Notes: generated by a model not told the origin, from the letters alone. Shown: positions 27,790 to 36,690, numbered from the stretch's first letter. The stretch is 64,000 nucleotides of DNA from Oceaniradius stylonematis (GCF_003149475.2 NZ_QFWV02000004.1:107633-171632); one strand, 5' to 3'. Numbers and translations are program-made.

Positions 27790-30024
27790 ATGTTCGATCC
27801 TCCCTCCACCGGCGCAAGGCGATCGCTCTTGATGCGCGCCCGCGCGGACGCGGCCGAACCGGCCGAACGCGCACGGGAACAGGACAACGCCCGGACATTC
27901 CGTACGGCCCGCGCCCGCCGTGCCGCGCAAAGGCCGAACCCGCTGCTTTCGGCGCTGGCGGGCGAGCCGGAAAAGACGTCCCCGGACGCCGAGCCCGCCA
28001 CAGAACATGGCGGCCGGCCGATTTCCGCCGACGACCGGCGAACGCGTCCGGCGAGGGCGACGGCCGCGACAGACGATCCGCGGCGCCAACCCGCCATGCC
28101 GCAGCCGCAGACCGGCCAACCCATGGATGGCGCCTTGATCGACCCGATCGCGATGATCGCGACGATCTGGCGCTGGCGCTTCATCATCGCCGGCCTGACG
28201 CTTGCCGGCGCGGTGCTGGGCGTTCTGGTCGCCCTTGGCACACCGCAGCGCTACACCGCCTATTCGGAAGTGCTGATCGATCCGCGCGAGGTGCAGCTTG
28301 TCGGCCGCGACCTGGAGCGCGAGTTTCTGGCCAATGAAGCCGCCTTGGCCATCGTCGACAGCCGGCTGTCGCTGGTCTGGTCGCGCCCGGTGCTCGAGCG
28401 GGTGATCGAGACCACCAACCTCGATCAGGACCCCGAGTTCAATGGCGAAGCCGGCGGCGGTGTCGGATTGCGGGACGGCATCGGGGTGATCCTGTCGCTG
28501 TTCGGCGGCGAGACGCCGGTGGAGACCAGCAACCGCGAAACGCTGGAGAATCTGCGCGACGCGATCAGCATCAACCGTTCGACGCGGACCTTCGTCATCA
28601 ATATCGGTGTGGAGGCCCGGTCGGCGCAAAAGGCCGCGATGCTGGCCAACGAGGTCACGCTTGCCTTCGTCGAGGAACAGGGTTCGATCAGCTCGGACAA
28701 GGCGCGCGACGCCAACGAGGCACTGACCGGCCGGCTGGACGAATTGCAGTCCAAGGTCGAGGCAGCCGAACGGCGCATTGAGCAGTACCGGCTCGAAAAC
28801 GGGCTGATGACGACCCAGGGCCGGCTTCTGAGCGAGGACGAACTGGCGACCGCCAGCGCGCAACTCGCCGAAGCCCGCGCGCTGACGATCCGTGCGCGCA
28901 CCAAGGCCGAACAGGCCAGCGAGATCAGCGTCGACGCGGCCATTTCCGGATCGGTGCCGGCGGACCTGATCACCTCGTCGCTGGAGACATTCCGCGCGCA
29001 GCATGCCGCGCTGCGCCAGAGCGCGGCGCAGTTGCAAAACCAGCTCGGCCCGCGCCATCCGCGCCTTGAAGCGGCCAATGCGGCGATCGAAGCAGCGCGC
29101 CAGGACATAGCCGGCGAACTGCAGCGCATCGTGCAAGGCGCGCAATCGGAACTGCGCCGCACCGTGCAGACAGAGCAGGAACTGGCCGCCCAGGTCGCCC
29201 GCGCCAAGGCGCAAGTGAGCGAGCAGACCGATGCGCTGGTGACGCTGCGCGATCTGCAGGCCGAGGCCGAAGCGGCGCGCGCGATCTACAATGGCGCGCT
29301 GCTGCGCGCCCGCGAGACCGGCGAGATCGGCGCGCTCGGCACCGTCAACGCCGCCGTGCTCGCCGAAGCCGAACCGCCGCGCAGCGCCTCGTCCATGTCG
29401 CGCAAGACGATCGCCGTCGCCTTTACCGTCGGTCTTTTCCTCCTCGGCCTCGGCCTTGCCGCCGCAGCGGGCCTGCGCAAGGCGCTGCGCCTCGACGCGT
29501 TGACCGTTGCCGATGGCAGCGCCCCCGACCCCGGTCCCGACGCCCCCGCCCCCACTCGCAACCGCACCAAGGACACGAGCACCATGTATCCCGGCTATCC
29601 CCATGCGGCCTATGCGCCGCAGCCCGCCGCTGCCCAGCCCCAACCGGCCGCACATGCCGGCGCTCCCGGCTGGCCGCAGCAGCCGCCCGTGCCGCAAGCC
29701 TATCCGCCGGCCGCCTGGCCGCCTGCACCGCAGCCTTGGCCGACGCACGACCCTTATGCGCAGCAGCCGGGGGCATGGCAGCATCCGGCCATGCCACCGA
29801 TGCCGGCACCGCAGCCACCGCATCCCGCCGTCTGGTGGCAGGCGGGATATCCCGCACCCGCTGCACCTCAGCCGGCCGCCGCACCGGCTCAGCCCGCACC
29901 TCCACAGACCGCGCCCTCGCGCGATGCCGAGGAAATGGCCGAACTGCGCAGGTCGATCGGCGAAATCCGCGATGTCGTCGAGGAACTGGCCGCGCGGCGC
30001 GGCAATGTGCGCCGTTTCGGCTAG
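27790..30024 (+). CDS. Wzz/GumC-like polysaccharide co-polymerase with Pro/Gln-rich tail
   Basis: A 744-residue chain-length regulator. About 110 disordered, charged residues precede IAMIATIWRWRFIIAGLTLAGAVLGVL, the first Wzz helix. The periplasmic part (about residues 145-530) has the Wzz beta-strand motif YTAYSEVLIDPREVQL and long coiled coils. A second helix (TIAVAFTVGLFLLGLGLAAAAG) follows near 540. There is no Walker A, so no fused tyrosine kinase. Instead the cytoplasmic tail (about 590-700) is rich in Pro, Gln, Ala, Tyr and Trp, and ends in a short coiled coil (EEMAELRRSIGEIRDVVEEL). The start is not marked by a good ribosome site. Confidence 0.85.
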   Translation: MFDPPSTGARRSLLMRARADAAEPAERAREQDNARTFRTARARRAAQRPNPLLSALAGEPEKTSPDAEPATEHGGRPISADDRRTRPARATAATDDPRRQPAMPQPQTGQPMDGALIDPIAMIATIWRWRFIIAGLTLAGAVLGVLVALGTPQRYTAYSEVLIDPREVQLVGRDLEREFLANEAALAIVDSRLSLVWSRPVLERVIETTNLDQDPEFNGEAGGGVGLRDGIGVILSLFGGETPVETSNRETLENLRDAISINRSTRTFVINIGVEARSAQKAAMLANEVTLAFVEEQGSISSDKARDANEALTGRLDELQSKVEAAERRIEQYRLENGLMTTQGRLLSEDELATASAQLAEARALTIRARTKAEQASEISVDAAISGSVPADLITSSLETFRAQHAALRQSAAQLQNQLGPRHPRLEAANAAIEAARQDIAGELQRIVQGAQSELRRTVQTEQELAAQVARAKAQVSEQTDALVTLRDLQAEAEAARAIYNGALLRARETGEIGALGTVNAAVLAEAEPPRSASSMSRKTIAVAFTVGLFLLGLGLAAAAGLRKALRLDALTVADGSAPDPGPDAPAPTRNRTKDTSTMYPGYPHAAYAPQPAAAQPQPAAHAGAPGWPQQPPVPQAYPPAAWPPAPQPWPTHDPYAQQPGAWQHPAMPPMPAPQPPHPAVWWQAGYPAPAAPQPAAAPAQPAPPQTAPSRDAEEMAELRRSIGEIRDVVEELAARRGNVRRFG

Positions 30025-30066
30025 AGCCTGCTCGCCGCCTTTCCAAAAACGCCACCTTAGGGCGTG

Positions 30067-30096
30067 AAAATGGTGTCGCTCGCGGCACCGTTTTTG
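30067..30096 (+). terminator. Probable rho-independent terminator after the Wzz-like gene
   Basis: A-tract, then GGTGTC (30072-30077) paired with GGCACC (30084-30089) allowing one mismatch, followed by G and five T. The stem is short, so it may be weak. It lies in the 105-bp gap before folD. Confidence 0.45.
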
Positions 30097-30129
30097 CTTT
30101 ATGCCGGTCGAACAGCACGGGGGTTGGAC

Positions 30130-31029
30130 ATGGCACAGATCATCGACGGCAAGGCGGTCGCGGCGGAAGTCACCGAAGGGGTCAAGACGGCAGCCGAGAT
30201 GCTGAAGGCGCAGACAGGCATGCAGCCGGGTCTGGCCGTCGTCATCGTCGGCGAAGACCCGGCCTCCAAGGTCTATGTCGCAAACAAGGGCCGCACCGCG
30301 CGGGCCTGCGGCTTCCTGTCGGTCGAGCACGCGCTGCCGGACGACACCGGCCAGGAAGCGCTGATGGGGCTGATCGACGAACTGAACGGCGATCCGGCCA
30401 TCCACGGCGTCCTGGTGCAATTGCCGCTGCCCGGCCATATCGACGAGGGTGCGGTCATCCAGGCGATCGCGCCGGACAAGGATGTCGATGGCTTCCATTT
30501 CACCAATGTGGGCAAGCTGGGCACGGGCGTGACCGACAGCGCCTTCGTGCCGTGCACGCCGGCGGGCTCGATGCTGCTGATCGAAAGTGTGCTCGGCAAG
30601 GATCTGTCGGGCAAGAACGCGGTCGTCGTCGGCCGCTCCAACATTGTCGGCAAGCCGATGTTCAACCTGCTTCTGGCCGCCAACGCCACGGTGACCGTTG
30701 CCCATTCGCGCACAAAGGACCTGCCCGGCCTGTGCCGCACCGCCGACATACTGGTCGCCGCCGTCGGCCGGCCGCAGATGATCAAGGGCAACTGGGTCAA
30801 GCCGGGGGCGACGGTGATCGATGTCGGCATCAACCGCATCGCCGCGCCCGAAAAGGGCGAGGGCAAGACGCGGCTCGTCGGCGATGTCGATTTCGATGAC
30901 GCCGCCGAAGCCGCAGGCGCCATCACCCCGGTTCCCGGCGGTGTCGGGCCGATGACGATCGCCATGCTGATGGTCAACACCATCGTTGCGGCATACCGGT
31001 CGGCGGGACGCACGCCGCCCGTTTTCTGA
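30130..31029 (+). CDS. folD: Bifunctional methylene-THF dehydrogenase/methenyl-THF cyclohydrolase FolD
   Basis: A 299-residue cytosolic enzyme that interconverts methylene-, methenyl- and 10-formyl-tetrahydrofolate. Substrate-site signature: [16 protein letters not shown] with the catalytic tyrosine and lysine (YVANK, residues about 50-54), then VLVQLPLP. The NADP motif [15 protein letters not shown] and C-terminal [15 protein letters not shown] are the other classical FolD signatures. The start at 30130 gives the standard MAQIIDGK N-terminus; the frame is open 66 bases further up. Single-gene unit. Confidence 0.96.
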   Translation: MAQIIDGKAVAAEVTEGVKTAAEMLKAQTGMQPGLAVVIVGEDPASKVYVANKGRTARACGFLSVEHALPDDTGQEALMGLIDELNGDPAIHGVLVQLPLPGHIDEGAVIQAIAPDKDVDGFHFTNVGKLGTGVTDSAFVPCTPAGSMLLIESVLGKDLSGKNAVVVGRSNIVGKPMFNLLLAANATVTVAHSRTKDLPGLCRTADILVAAVGRPQMIKGNWVKPGATVIDVGINRIAAPEKGEGKTRLVGDVDFDDAAEAAGAITPVPGGVGPMTIAMLMVNTIVAAYRSAGRTPPVF

Positions 31030-31049
31030 CGCGCCGGCCGGGCACCGTT

Positions 31050-31068
31050 CGGGGCTTGCGCGGCCCCG
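31050..31068 (+). terminator. Weak candidate terminator after folD
   Basis: CGGGGC (31050-31055) paired with GCCCCG (31063-31068), 7-nt loop, followed only by GCTTT. The short T-tract makes this uncertain. Confidence 0.3.
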
Positions 31069-31121
31069 GCTTTGGCGTCAGTGTCCCGGGCCGTCCAACA
31101 TATGTGACAGCAAGACCAGTC

Positions 31122-32081
31122 ATGACGTCCGACGTTCCATCGCGGCATTTCGCCTTCATTCTCGCCGAGGAATTCTCCATGTTCTGCGTGTCGGCGGTGA
31201 TCGACGTGCTGCGCACGGCCAACCTGGTGTCGGGCACCGGCTATTATCGCTGGTCGACGGTGTCGCACGATGGCGAGCCGGTGCGCGCGTCGAACGGGCT
31301 GACGCTGAAACCGGCCCATTCGGTCGACACGCTCGAGCCTGCCGACCTGACATTCGTCGTCGCTTCGATGACCCTCGATTTTCCGGGCAGGCAGAAGATC
31401 GTCAACGCGCTGCGCACGCTGGGACGGCGCGGGGCAAGCCTCGGAGCCCTTTCGGTGGGCAGCCACATTCTCGCCCAGGCCGGGCAGCTCGAGGGCCATC
31501 GCTGTACGATCCACTGGGAGAACCGCGCCGGCTTCCGCGAGGCGTTCCCGCACATCGAATGCACATCGAACGTCTACGAGATCGACCGGAAGCGGTACAC
31601 GGCGGCGGGCGGCACGACCGGCATCGACCTGATGCTGGAGATCGTGCGCGCCGATTTCGGTGCCGAGATCACCAACAAGGTGGCCAACAACTTCCAGTAT
31701 GAGCGAATCCGCAGCCATGAGGACCGCCAGCGTGTCGGCCGCGAGCCTGACCTGACGGGCAAGTCGGAAAAGCTGCGGCGGCTGACCGAACTGATGGCCG
31801 ACAATCTGGAGGAGCCGCTGTCGGCTGGGGTTCTGGCGCAATCGGTGGAGCTTTCGGTGCGGCAGGTGGAACGGCTGTTCCTCAAGCATCTCGAATCGAC
31901 GCCCGGGCGCTACTACATGACGCTGCGCCTTGAACGCGCCCGGCAGCTGCTGCGCCAGACCAACATCCCGATTCTGGAAGTGGCGCTGTCGACGGGCTTT
32001 ACGTCGCACTCCTATTTCGCGCAGAGTTACCGCATGCAGTTCGGCCGGGCGCCGAGCGATGAAAGGCGCAAGAGTTTTTGA
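31122..32081 (+). CDS. GlxA-family AraC-type transcriptional regulator
   Basis: A 319-residue two-domain regulator. Residues about 10-180 form a DJ-1/PfpI-like (GATase1-like) sensor domain (HFAFILAEEFSMFCVSAVIDVLR, then LGALSVGSHILAQAGQLEGHRCTIHW, the usual GlxA-type segment). Residues about 215-315 are an AraC HTH (LSAGVLAQSVELSVRQVERLFLKHL, then NIPILEVALSTGFTSHSYFAQSYRMQFG). Members control glycine betaine/carnitine or arginine-type catabolism; the ligand here is unknown. The stop lies immediately before the RimK-associated gene, so they may be co-transcribed. Confidence 0.9.
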   Translation: MTSDVPSRHFAFILAEEFSMFCVSAVIDVLRTANLVSGTGYYRWSTVSHDGEPVRASNGLTLKPAHSVDTLEPADLTFVVASMTLDFPGRQKIVNALRTLGRRGASLGALSVGSHILAQAGQLEGHRCTIHWENRAGFREAFPHIECTSNVYEIDRKRYTAAGGTTGIDLMLEIVRADFGAEITNKVANNFQYERIRSHEDRQRVGREPDLTGKSEKLRRLTELMADNLEEPLSAGVLAQSVELSVRQVERLFLKHLESTPGRYYMTLRLERARQLLRQTNIPILEVALSTGFTSHSYFAQSYRMQFGRAPSDERRKSF

Positions 32082-32086
32082 CCACC

Positions 32087-32599
32087 ATGGACCACAAGCC
32101 CAAGGCGGGCGTGGCGCGGCACGATCTGATCGCGCACGGGTTTCAGATCATCGGCTGGCGGGAAAAGCTGGCGCTGCCCGATCTGGGCGTCGATCGCATT
32201 CGCGCCAAGATCGATACCGGTGCGCTGACATCGGCGCTGCATGTCGACAATCTGGAGTTCTTCGCGCGCAATGACCGAAGCTGGGTGCGTTTTCATCCAC
32301 CCGGCGCCAACGGTGCGCCGACGCCGGAGCCGGCCGAGGCGCGGATGCGCGAGTTCCGGGAGGTCAAGTCGAGCAGCGGCCAGGTGGAGCGGCGGTGCGT
32401 GATCGCCACGCGCTTCGTCATCGGCGCGGAGACGTTTCGCGCCGAGGTGACGCTGACCGACCGCACCGACATGGTCTACAACATGCTGGTGGGGCGCAGC
32501 GCCATGCGGATCGGCCGCCTGATCGTCGATCCGACCCGGTCCTGGATGGCAGGCAATCCCGCCTGGCCCGATCCGCCGACCGACAGGGAAACGCCATGA
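32087..32599 (+). CDS. RimK-associated retropepsin-like protease (RimK/LysX zinc-protease family)
   Basis: A 170-residue protein of the ATP-dependent zinc protease / RimB family, a retropepsin-like fold found next to RimK. The active-site-like motif [13 protein letters not shown] (D-T-G) is present near residue 40, and the second flap-side segment [20 protein letters not shown] near 150. RimB-type proteins trim the glutamate tails that RimK adds to ribosomal protein S6. ATG at 32087 is used; a TTG at 32078 would overlap the previous stop. It overlaps rimK by four bases. Confidence 0.88.
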   Translation: MDHKPKAGVARHDLIAHGFQIIGWREKLALPDLGVDRIRAKIDTGALTSALHVDNLEFFARNDRSWVRFHPPGANGAPTPEPAEARMREFREVKSSSGQVERRCVIATRFVIGAETFRAEVTLTDRTDMVYNMLVGRSAMRIGRLIVDPTRSWMAGNPAWPDPPTDRETP

Positions 32600-33519
32600 A
32601 AATCGTCATGCTCGCGCGCAATCCGGACCTTTACTCGCACCAGCGGATCAAGACGGTCGCCGAGGCGCGGGGGCACACGCTCGACATCGTCAACACGCTG
32701 CACTGCTACATGAACATCACCTCGCGGCGGCCTTCGGTCTACTACAATGGCGAGAAGATGACGGGCTACGACGCGGTCATTCCGCGCATCGGCGCCTCGA
32801 TCACCTTCTACGGCATGGCGGTGCTGCGCCAGTTCGAGATGATGGGCGTCTATCCGCTGAACGAATCGGTCGCCATCGGCCGCTCACGCGACAAGCTGCG
32901 CTCGATGCAGTTGCTGGCTCGGGACGGTGTCGGCCTGCCGGTGACGGCCTTTGCCTACGATCCCAAACGTGCCGAGGATATCGTGCGCATGACGAGCGGA
33001 CCGCCGACTGTGGTCAAGCTTCTCGAAGGAACGCAGGGAATCGGCGTCGTGCTCGCCGAGACCATGCAGTCGGCCAAGTCGGTCATCGAAGCGTTCCGCG
33101 GCGCCAAGGTGCACATCATGGCCCAGGAGTTCATCAAGGAAGCCGGCGGCACCGACATCCGCGCCTTCGTCGTCGGCGGCAAGGTGGTGGCGACGATGAA
33201 ACGGACCGGCAAGGCGGGCGAATTTCGCTCGAACCTGCACCGCGGCGGCATGGCCGAGGCGATCCGGATCACGCCGATCGAGCGGGCGACGGCCGTTCAG
33301 GCCGCCAAGACCATGGGCCTGGATGTGTGCGGTGTCGACATGCTGCGCTCGAGCCACGGGCCCGTGGTGATGGAGGTCAATTCCTCGCCCGGTCTGGAAG
33401 GCGTGGAAAAGGCGACCGGCAAGGATGTCGCCGGCAAGATCATCGACCTGCTGGAAGCCAATGTGGAACGCGCGCAGGCGACGCGGCGCGGCAAGACCAA
33501 GACGCGCGGCCGCGGCTGA
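32596..33519 (+). CDS. rimK: RimK-family alpha-L-glutamate ligase
   Basis: A 307-residue ATP-grasp ligase. RimK adds glutamates to the C-terminus of ribosomal protein S6 and can also make free poly-alpha-glutamate. The N-terminus [18 protein letters not shown], the phosphate-binding [43 protein letters not shown] and the metal-binding VCGVDMLR...[14 protein letters not shown] are all family hallmarks. Translation is coupled to the protease gene (ATGA). The basic C-terminal tail ([12 protein letters not shown]) is typical of some alphaproteobacterial forms. Confidence 0.95.
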   Translation: MKIVMLARNPDLYSHQRIKTVAEARGHTLDIVNTLHCYMNITSRRPSVYYNGEKMTGYDAVIPRIGASITFYGMAVLRQFEMMGVYPLNESVAIGRSRDKLRSMQLLARDGVGLPVTAFAYDPKRAEDIVRMTSGPPTVVKLLEGTQGIGVVLAETMQSAKSVIEAFRGAKVHIMAQEFIKEAGGTDIRAFVVGGKVVATMKRTGKAGEFRSNLHRGGMAEAIRITPIERATAVQAAKTMGLDVCGVDMLRSSHGPVVMEVNSSPGLEGVEKATGKDVAGKIIDLLEANVERAQATRRGKTKTRGRG

Positions 33520-33598
33520 ACGCGGGCGCGGTGCGGTGTGCTGCCGCAGCGACGGCCGGGCGCTTGCGCACGCGCAGGTTTCGCGTCAAACAATGCCC

Positions 33599-33991
33599 AT
33601 GAACCGCTTGGCTCCCGGCAGACACGACGGTGCCCGCGCCGTCCTCGTGCGGCTGGCGCTGATCGCCGCGCTGGCGATGGCTGCGTTCGCGCATCGGCCT
33701 GCCGCCGCGACACCGACAGGCATGAGCGCTCTGGAGATGGCGCACTATGTGCTCCCGGACGGCTCGATGCCGGTCCGGTGCCTGCCTGAAGACGACGGCG
33801 GCATCTCGGGCAGCCTGTGCGAATTCTGCCTGATCGCGGGCGGAGCGGCGGTGCCGGGACCCGGCAACTGCCTTCCGGCCATGCGGCTGCGGGCGGAGAC
33901 CGGCTCGCCTCTTGTCACCCGCACCGGACCGCCGATCGCAGCGGCGCATCTGGAAACGGCGCCGGTGCGCGGTCCGCCGCCCGCCGGCTGA
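33599..33991 (+). CDS. Small exported CxxC protein upstream of a copper chaperone
   Basis: A 130-residue protein, not recognised by family. A basic N-terminus and one hydrophobic stretch (VLVRLALIAALAMAAFA) ending in HRPAAA look like a signal peptide. The mature part carries a CxxC pair (LCEFCLIAGG), a further cysteine at either side (PVRCLP, GNCLP) and a low-complexity C-terminus. The PCuAC gene follows within 80 bp on the same strand, so a role in copper handling is possible, similar in position to small DUF2946-type proteins. That is inferred from context only. Confidence 0.5.
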   Translation: MNRLAPGRHDGARAVLVRLALIAALAMAAFAHRPAAATPTGMSALEMAHYVLPDGSMPVRCLPEDDGGISGSLCEFCLIAGGAAVPGPGNCLPAMRLRAETGSPLVTRTGPPIAAAHLETAPVRGPPPAG

Positions 33992-34069
33992 CACGCGACA
34001 TCTGCCAAATCCCGATCCCTTTGCCAGTGCCGCCCCACGGTGGCCCGCACACAAACCATGAGACATCCC

Positions 34070-34567
34070 ATGAACAAGTTCATTCTGACCGCCGCCGCCA
34101 CCGTCCTGGCGGGCGCATCCGCCTTCGCCCATGAAGAACACAAGGCCGGCGATCTCGTCATCGACCATCCGGTGGCACGCGCCACGCCCGCCAACGCGCC
34201 CGTTTCGGGCGGCTACATGACCATCCGCAACACCGGCGAGGAGGCCGACCGGCTGATGGCCGGCGCCGCCGACTTCGCCGGCAAGGTGGAAATCCACGAA
34301 ATGGTGATGGATGGCGACGTGATGAAGATGCGCGAGATCGAGGGCGGCGTTGAAATTCCCGCCGGCGGCGAAGTGGTGCTCAAGCCCGGCGGACTGCACG
34401 TGATGTTCATGCAGCTCGACCAGCAGCTCGAAGAAGGCGCCAAACTGCCGGCGACGCTGACCTTCGAAAAGGCCGGCGACGTGACCGTCACATTCAATGT
34501 CGAGAGCCTGGAACAGATCCGCGAACATCTGGGCGGCGGCATGGAGCACGGCTCCATGGACCAGTAG
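34070..34567 (+). CDS. Periplasmic copper chaperone PCuAC
   Basis: A 165-residue exported protein (signal peptide MNKFILTAAATVLAGASAFA) of the PCuAC/DUF461 family, which carries Cu(I) to cytochrome oxidase in the periplasm. The ligand pattern is visible: H76, M87, H110 and M112, with the extended core VSGGYMTIRNTGEEADRL. The C-terminal 35 residues are an extra His/Met-poor helix (VESLEQIREHLGGGMEHGSMDQ) ending in a short HGSM. The start at 34070 is chosen for the signal peptide. Confidence 0.9.
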   Translation: MNKFILTAAATVLAGASAFAHEEHKAGDLVIDHPVARATPANAPVSGGYMTIRNTGEEADRLMAGAADFAGKVEIHEMVMDGDVMKMREIEGGVEIPAGGEVVLKPGGLHVMFMQLDQQLEEGAKLPATLTFEKAGDVTVTFNVESLEQIREHLGGGMEHGSMDQ

Positions 34568-34603
34568 GGCCGTCCCAACCGACCGGACGGTGCGCGGCGG
34601 GGC

Positions 34604-35236
34604 CTATTCCGCCGCCGCCGCCATGGCCTGACGCTTTTCGTCCATCGCCTGGCGGATAATCTGGAAGGCCGAGGTCAGGAACAGGCCCGCCATGATCGCC
34701 GCGACGATCAGGTCCGGCCAGCCGGTCGCCGTGCCCCAGACGCCGAGTGCGGCGATCATCACCGCGACATTGCCGATCGCATCGTTGCGCGAACACAGCC
34801 AGACCGAGCGTACATTGGCATCGCCATCCTTGTAAGCGACGAGCAAGAGCACGCTGGTCACGTTGGCGGCAAGCGCCAGAAAGCCGATCACGCCCATGAC
34901 CGGCGCCGACGGCACGCCGGCAATGAAGACGGCGTGGAATGTCGAGCCGAACACCCAGACGCCCATCGCCAGCAGGCTGACGCCCTTGAAAAGCGCGGCA
35001 TTGGCGCGCACCGACAGCGACGAGCCGATCACCGCCAGCGAAATGCCGTAGGTCAGCGCATCGCCGAAGAAATCCAGCGCATCGGCCTTGAGCGCCTGCG
35101 AACCGGCCCAGTGGCCAGCGGCCATTTCGACGGCGAACATCGTCGCGTTGATGGCGATGACAGCCCACAAGCGGCGCTTGTAGTCCGCGGACATGCCGTC
35201 AAATGTCGTTTCGTGATGGCCGCAACCCGCACCCAT
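34604..35236 (-). CDS. Short CDF-family divalent-cation exporter
   Basis: A 210-residue, six-helix membrane protein of the cation-diffusion-facilitator type, exporting Zn2+, Cd2+ or related ions. The first metal site is in helix 2 (LKADALDFFGDALTYG, with the HxxxD-like D-x-x-x-D pattern) and the second in SRNDAIGNVAVM, with Asn/Asp in place of the usual His/Asp. The C-terminal cytoplasmic domain of most CDF proteins is absent. The N-terminus MGAGCGHHE looks metal-binding. The divergent merR-type gene and operator control it. Confidence 0.87.
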   Translation of the reverse strand: MGAGCGHHETTFDGMSADYKRRLWAVIAINATMFAVEMAAGHWAGSQALKADALDFFGDALTYGISLAVIGSSLSVRANAALFKGVSLLAMGVWVFGSTFHAVFIAGVPSAPVMGVIGFLALAANVTSVLLLVAYKDGDANVRSVWLCSRNDAIGNVAVMIAALGVWGTATGWPDLIVAAIMAGLFLTSAFQIIRQAMDEKRQAMAAAAE

Positions 35237-35265
35237 GACCGTCTCCTTGATGTATGGACATCATC

Positions 35266-35296
35266 AACCTAATCTCTCTAGCGGCTATAGGTTCAA
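35266..35296 (-). promoter_or_regulatory. MerR-type promoter/operator for the CDF gene
   Basis: Read on the minus strand: -35 TTGAAC (35291-35296) and -10 TAGGTT (35266-35271), with a 19-bp spacer, the overlong spacing that MerR regulators correct. The spacer carries the dyad CTATAG (35285-35290) / CTAGAG (35276-35281) around a CGG centre, similar to known MerR-family metal operators. It lies 30 bp from the CDF start and just upstream of the merR gene, so the regulator may also control itself. Confidence 0.7.
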
Positions 35297-35308
35297 GAGG
35301 GTATTTCG

Positions 35309-35722
35309 ATGTTCTCGATCGGCGATCTGTCGCGGCGCACCGGCGTCAAGGTGCCGACGATCCGCTATTACGAGCAGATGGGGCTGATCGCGGCGGCGGG
35401 GCGGACCGAGGGCAACCAGCGGCGCTACGACCGGGACGGGCTCGAACGATTGTCATTCATCCGGCACGCGCGCGATCTGGGCCTGTCCATCGAAGCCATC
35501 CGCGAGCTTGCCGAGCTTTCGGCCCATCCCGAAGAACCCTGCGCGGACGCGCATCGGATCGCCCGCGAGCACCGGGCGGAAATTCACGCCAGGATCGAGC
35601 GTTTGAGACGCCTTGAGGCGGAGCTCGGCCGCATCGAACAGATGTGCGATGCGGACCGGGTCGGCGAGTGCCGGATCATCGAGGCGCTGGCCGATCACGG
35701 CCTGTGTTCCGGAGAACACTGA
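35309..35722 (+). CDS. MerR-family metal-responsive regulator
   Basis: A 137-residue MerR-type activator. Residues 1-70 are the winged HTH (SRRTGVKVPTIRYYEQMGLI ... GNQRRYDRDGLERLSFI), and the rest is the dimerisation helix and metal-binding loop. Possible ligands are C78, C113, C121, C133 and H137, in the spacing of ZntR/CadR-type sensors of divalent ions rather than copper sensors. AGAGG precedes the start. Divergent from and adjacent to the CDF exporter gene and its operator. Confidence 0.92.
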   Translation: MFSIGDLSRRTGVKVPTIRYYEQMGLIAAAGRTEGNQRRYDRDGLERLSFIRHARDLGLSIEAIRELAELSAHPEEPCADAHRIAREHRAEIHARIERLRRLEAELGRIEQMCDADRVGECRIIEALADHGLCSGEH

Positions 35723-35770
35723 CGGTCCGCCAGGACCGCCGAGGTCCCGGGTCTCTTCGGGAGGCGTGCC

Positions 35771-36475
35771 TTATGCGGCGCGGCTGGCCATGATCGACTT
35801 GGGCAGGCCGGCGACCCGCTCCATGGCGATATCCGCATCGGGGAACAGATTGGCCATGTCATGGCGCGTCAGGAGCTTGACCTCTTCGACGATCGACCGT
35901 GCCTTGCGATAGTCGGGCTCGCGGTCGTAAAAGCCGAGCCTGCGCATCTGCAAAAGATGCGTGCGCCAGCGGGCCGGCAGCCACTGATAGCCCGGCACCC
36001 GGAAATGCGGCTCGAGCGGAAACCAGAAATTGGGCGTCTGGACGAAATAGCGCGGCGCCAGGCGGCGCACATTGTCGGCAAACTGGCCGATCCGGTCCCA
36101 TCCGCCGACATGTTCGATGACCGAGTTGGAGTGAACCAGATCGAAGGCGTTTGCCTTGTAGCTGTGCGTGTCGCAGGCGTCGCCGGCATGGGCCTCGAAC
36201 AGGCCCGTATCCCTGACCGGCACCAAGTCGCTCTCGAGATTGACCAGGTGAATCCTGACGCGCCCGCGATGGCGCGCCAGAAACTCGGCGCCGACGGTCC
36301 AGTAGATCTCGCGCCCGCCCAGATCGATGATGTCGATCGCCTTGCGGTTGTCGAGCGCCTGCTCGATCAGCGCCTCGACCCGGGCAAAACGGGCGCGGCG
36401 GAAACGGCTCTCAATGGATTCCGGGTTGGAATAGGGGTCGGCGATGGTCTCGGCGGCAAGGGTCTGGCTGGTCAT
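35771..36475 (-). CDS. Class I SAM-dependent methyltransferase
   Basis: A 234-residue cytoplasmic methyltransferase of the class I fold. The SAM-binding strand is DIIDLGGREIYWT, in which the glycine-rich loop is G-G-R, the acidic end of strand 2 is HLVNLESD and motif IV FDLVHSNSVIEHVGG closes the site. The C-terminal half (FVQTPNFWFPLEPHF) resembles methyltransferases acting on sugars or small metabolites near glycosyltransferases. No neighbour suggests a substrate. Separated by a 215-bp divergent gap from the DUF4399 gene. Confidence 0.85.
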   Translation of the reverse strand: MTSQTLAAETIADPYSNPESIESRFRRARFARVEALIEQALDNRKAIDIIDLGGREIYWTVGAEFLARHRGRVRIHLVNLESDLVPVRDTGLFEAHAGDACDTHSYKANAFDLVHSNSVIEHVGGWDRIGQFADNVRRLAPRYFVQTPNFWFPLEPHFRVPGYQWLPARWRTHLLQMRRLGFYDREPDYRKARSIVEEVKLLTRHDMANLFPDADIAMERVAGLPKSIMASRAA

Positions 36476-36690
36476 CGGTTATCACTTCTCGAAAATGCGT
36501 GCGTGCCGAGCCGGCCAGCCCGACGCCAATGGCCGCCTGTATGCACGCGGAGAAACCGATTGTGAAACAAGACCTTCAGTTTGGGTTAACAATCCTGTCC
36601 CGCAAAGGCGCACCGGTCGCAACGATCACGATCGATTGCCCTTGGGTGAGCCTGCGCTAACTCCTCTTCTTCTAAGTGGAGGAAATCGAC

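Noticed and set aside
27739-30705. A 988-codon open frame on the minus strand opposite the Wzz-like gene and folD
   Set aside because: The product is arginine- and glycine-rich with no family; it mirrors the third-position GC bias of the real genes. The same holds for long frames at 30273-32009 (-), 37287-39959 (+), 48286-50715 (+) and 14467-16869 (+).
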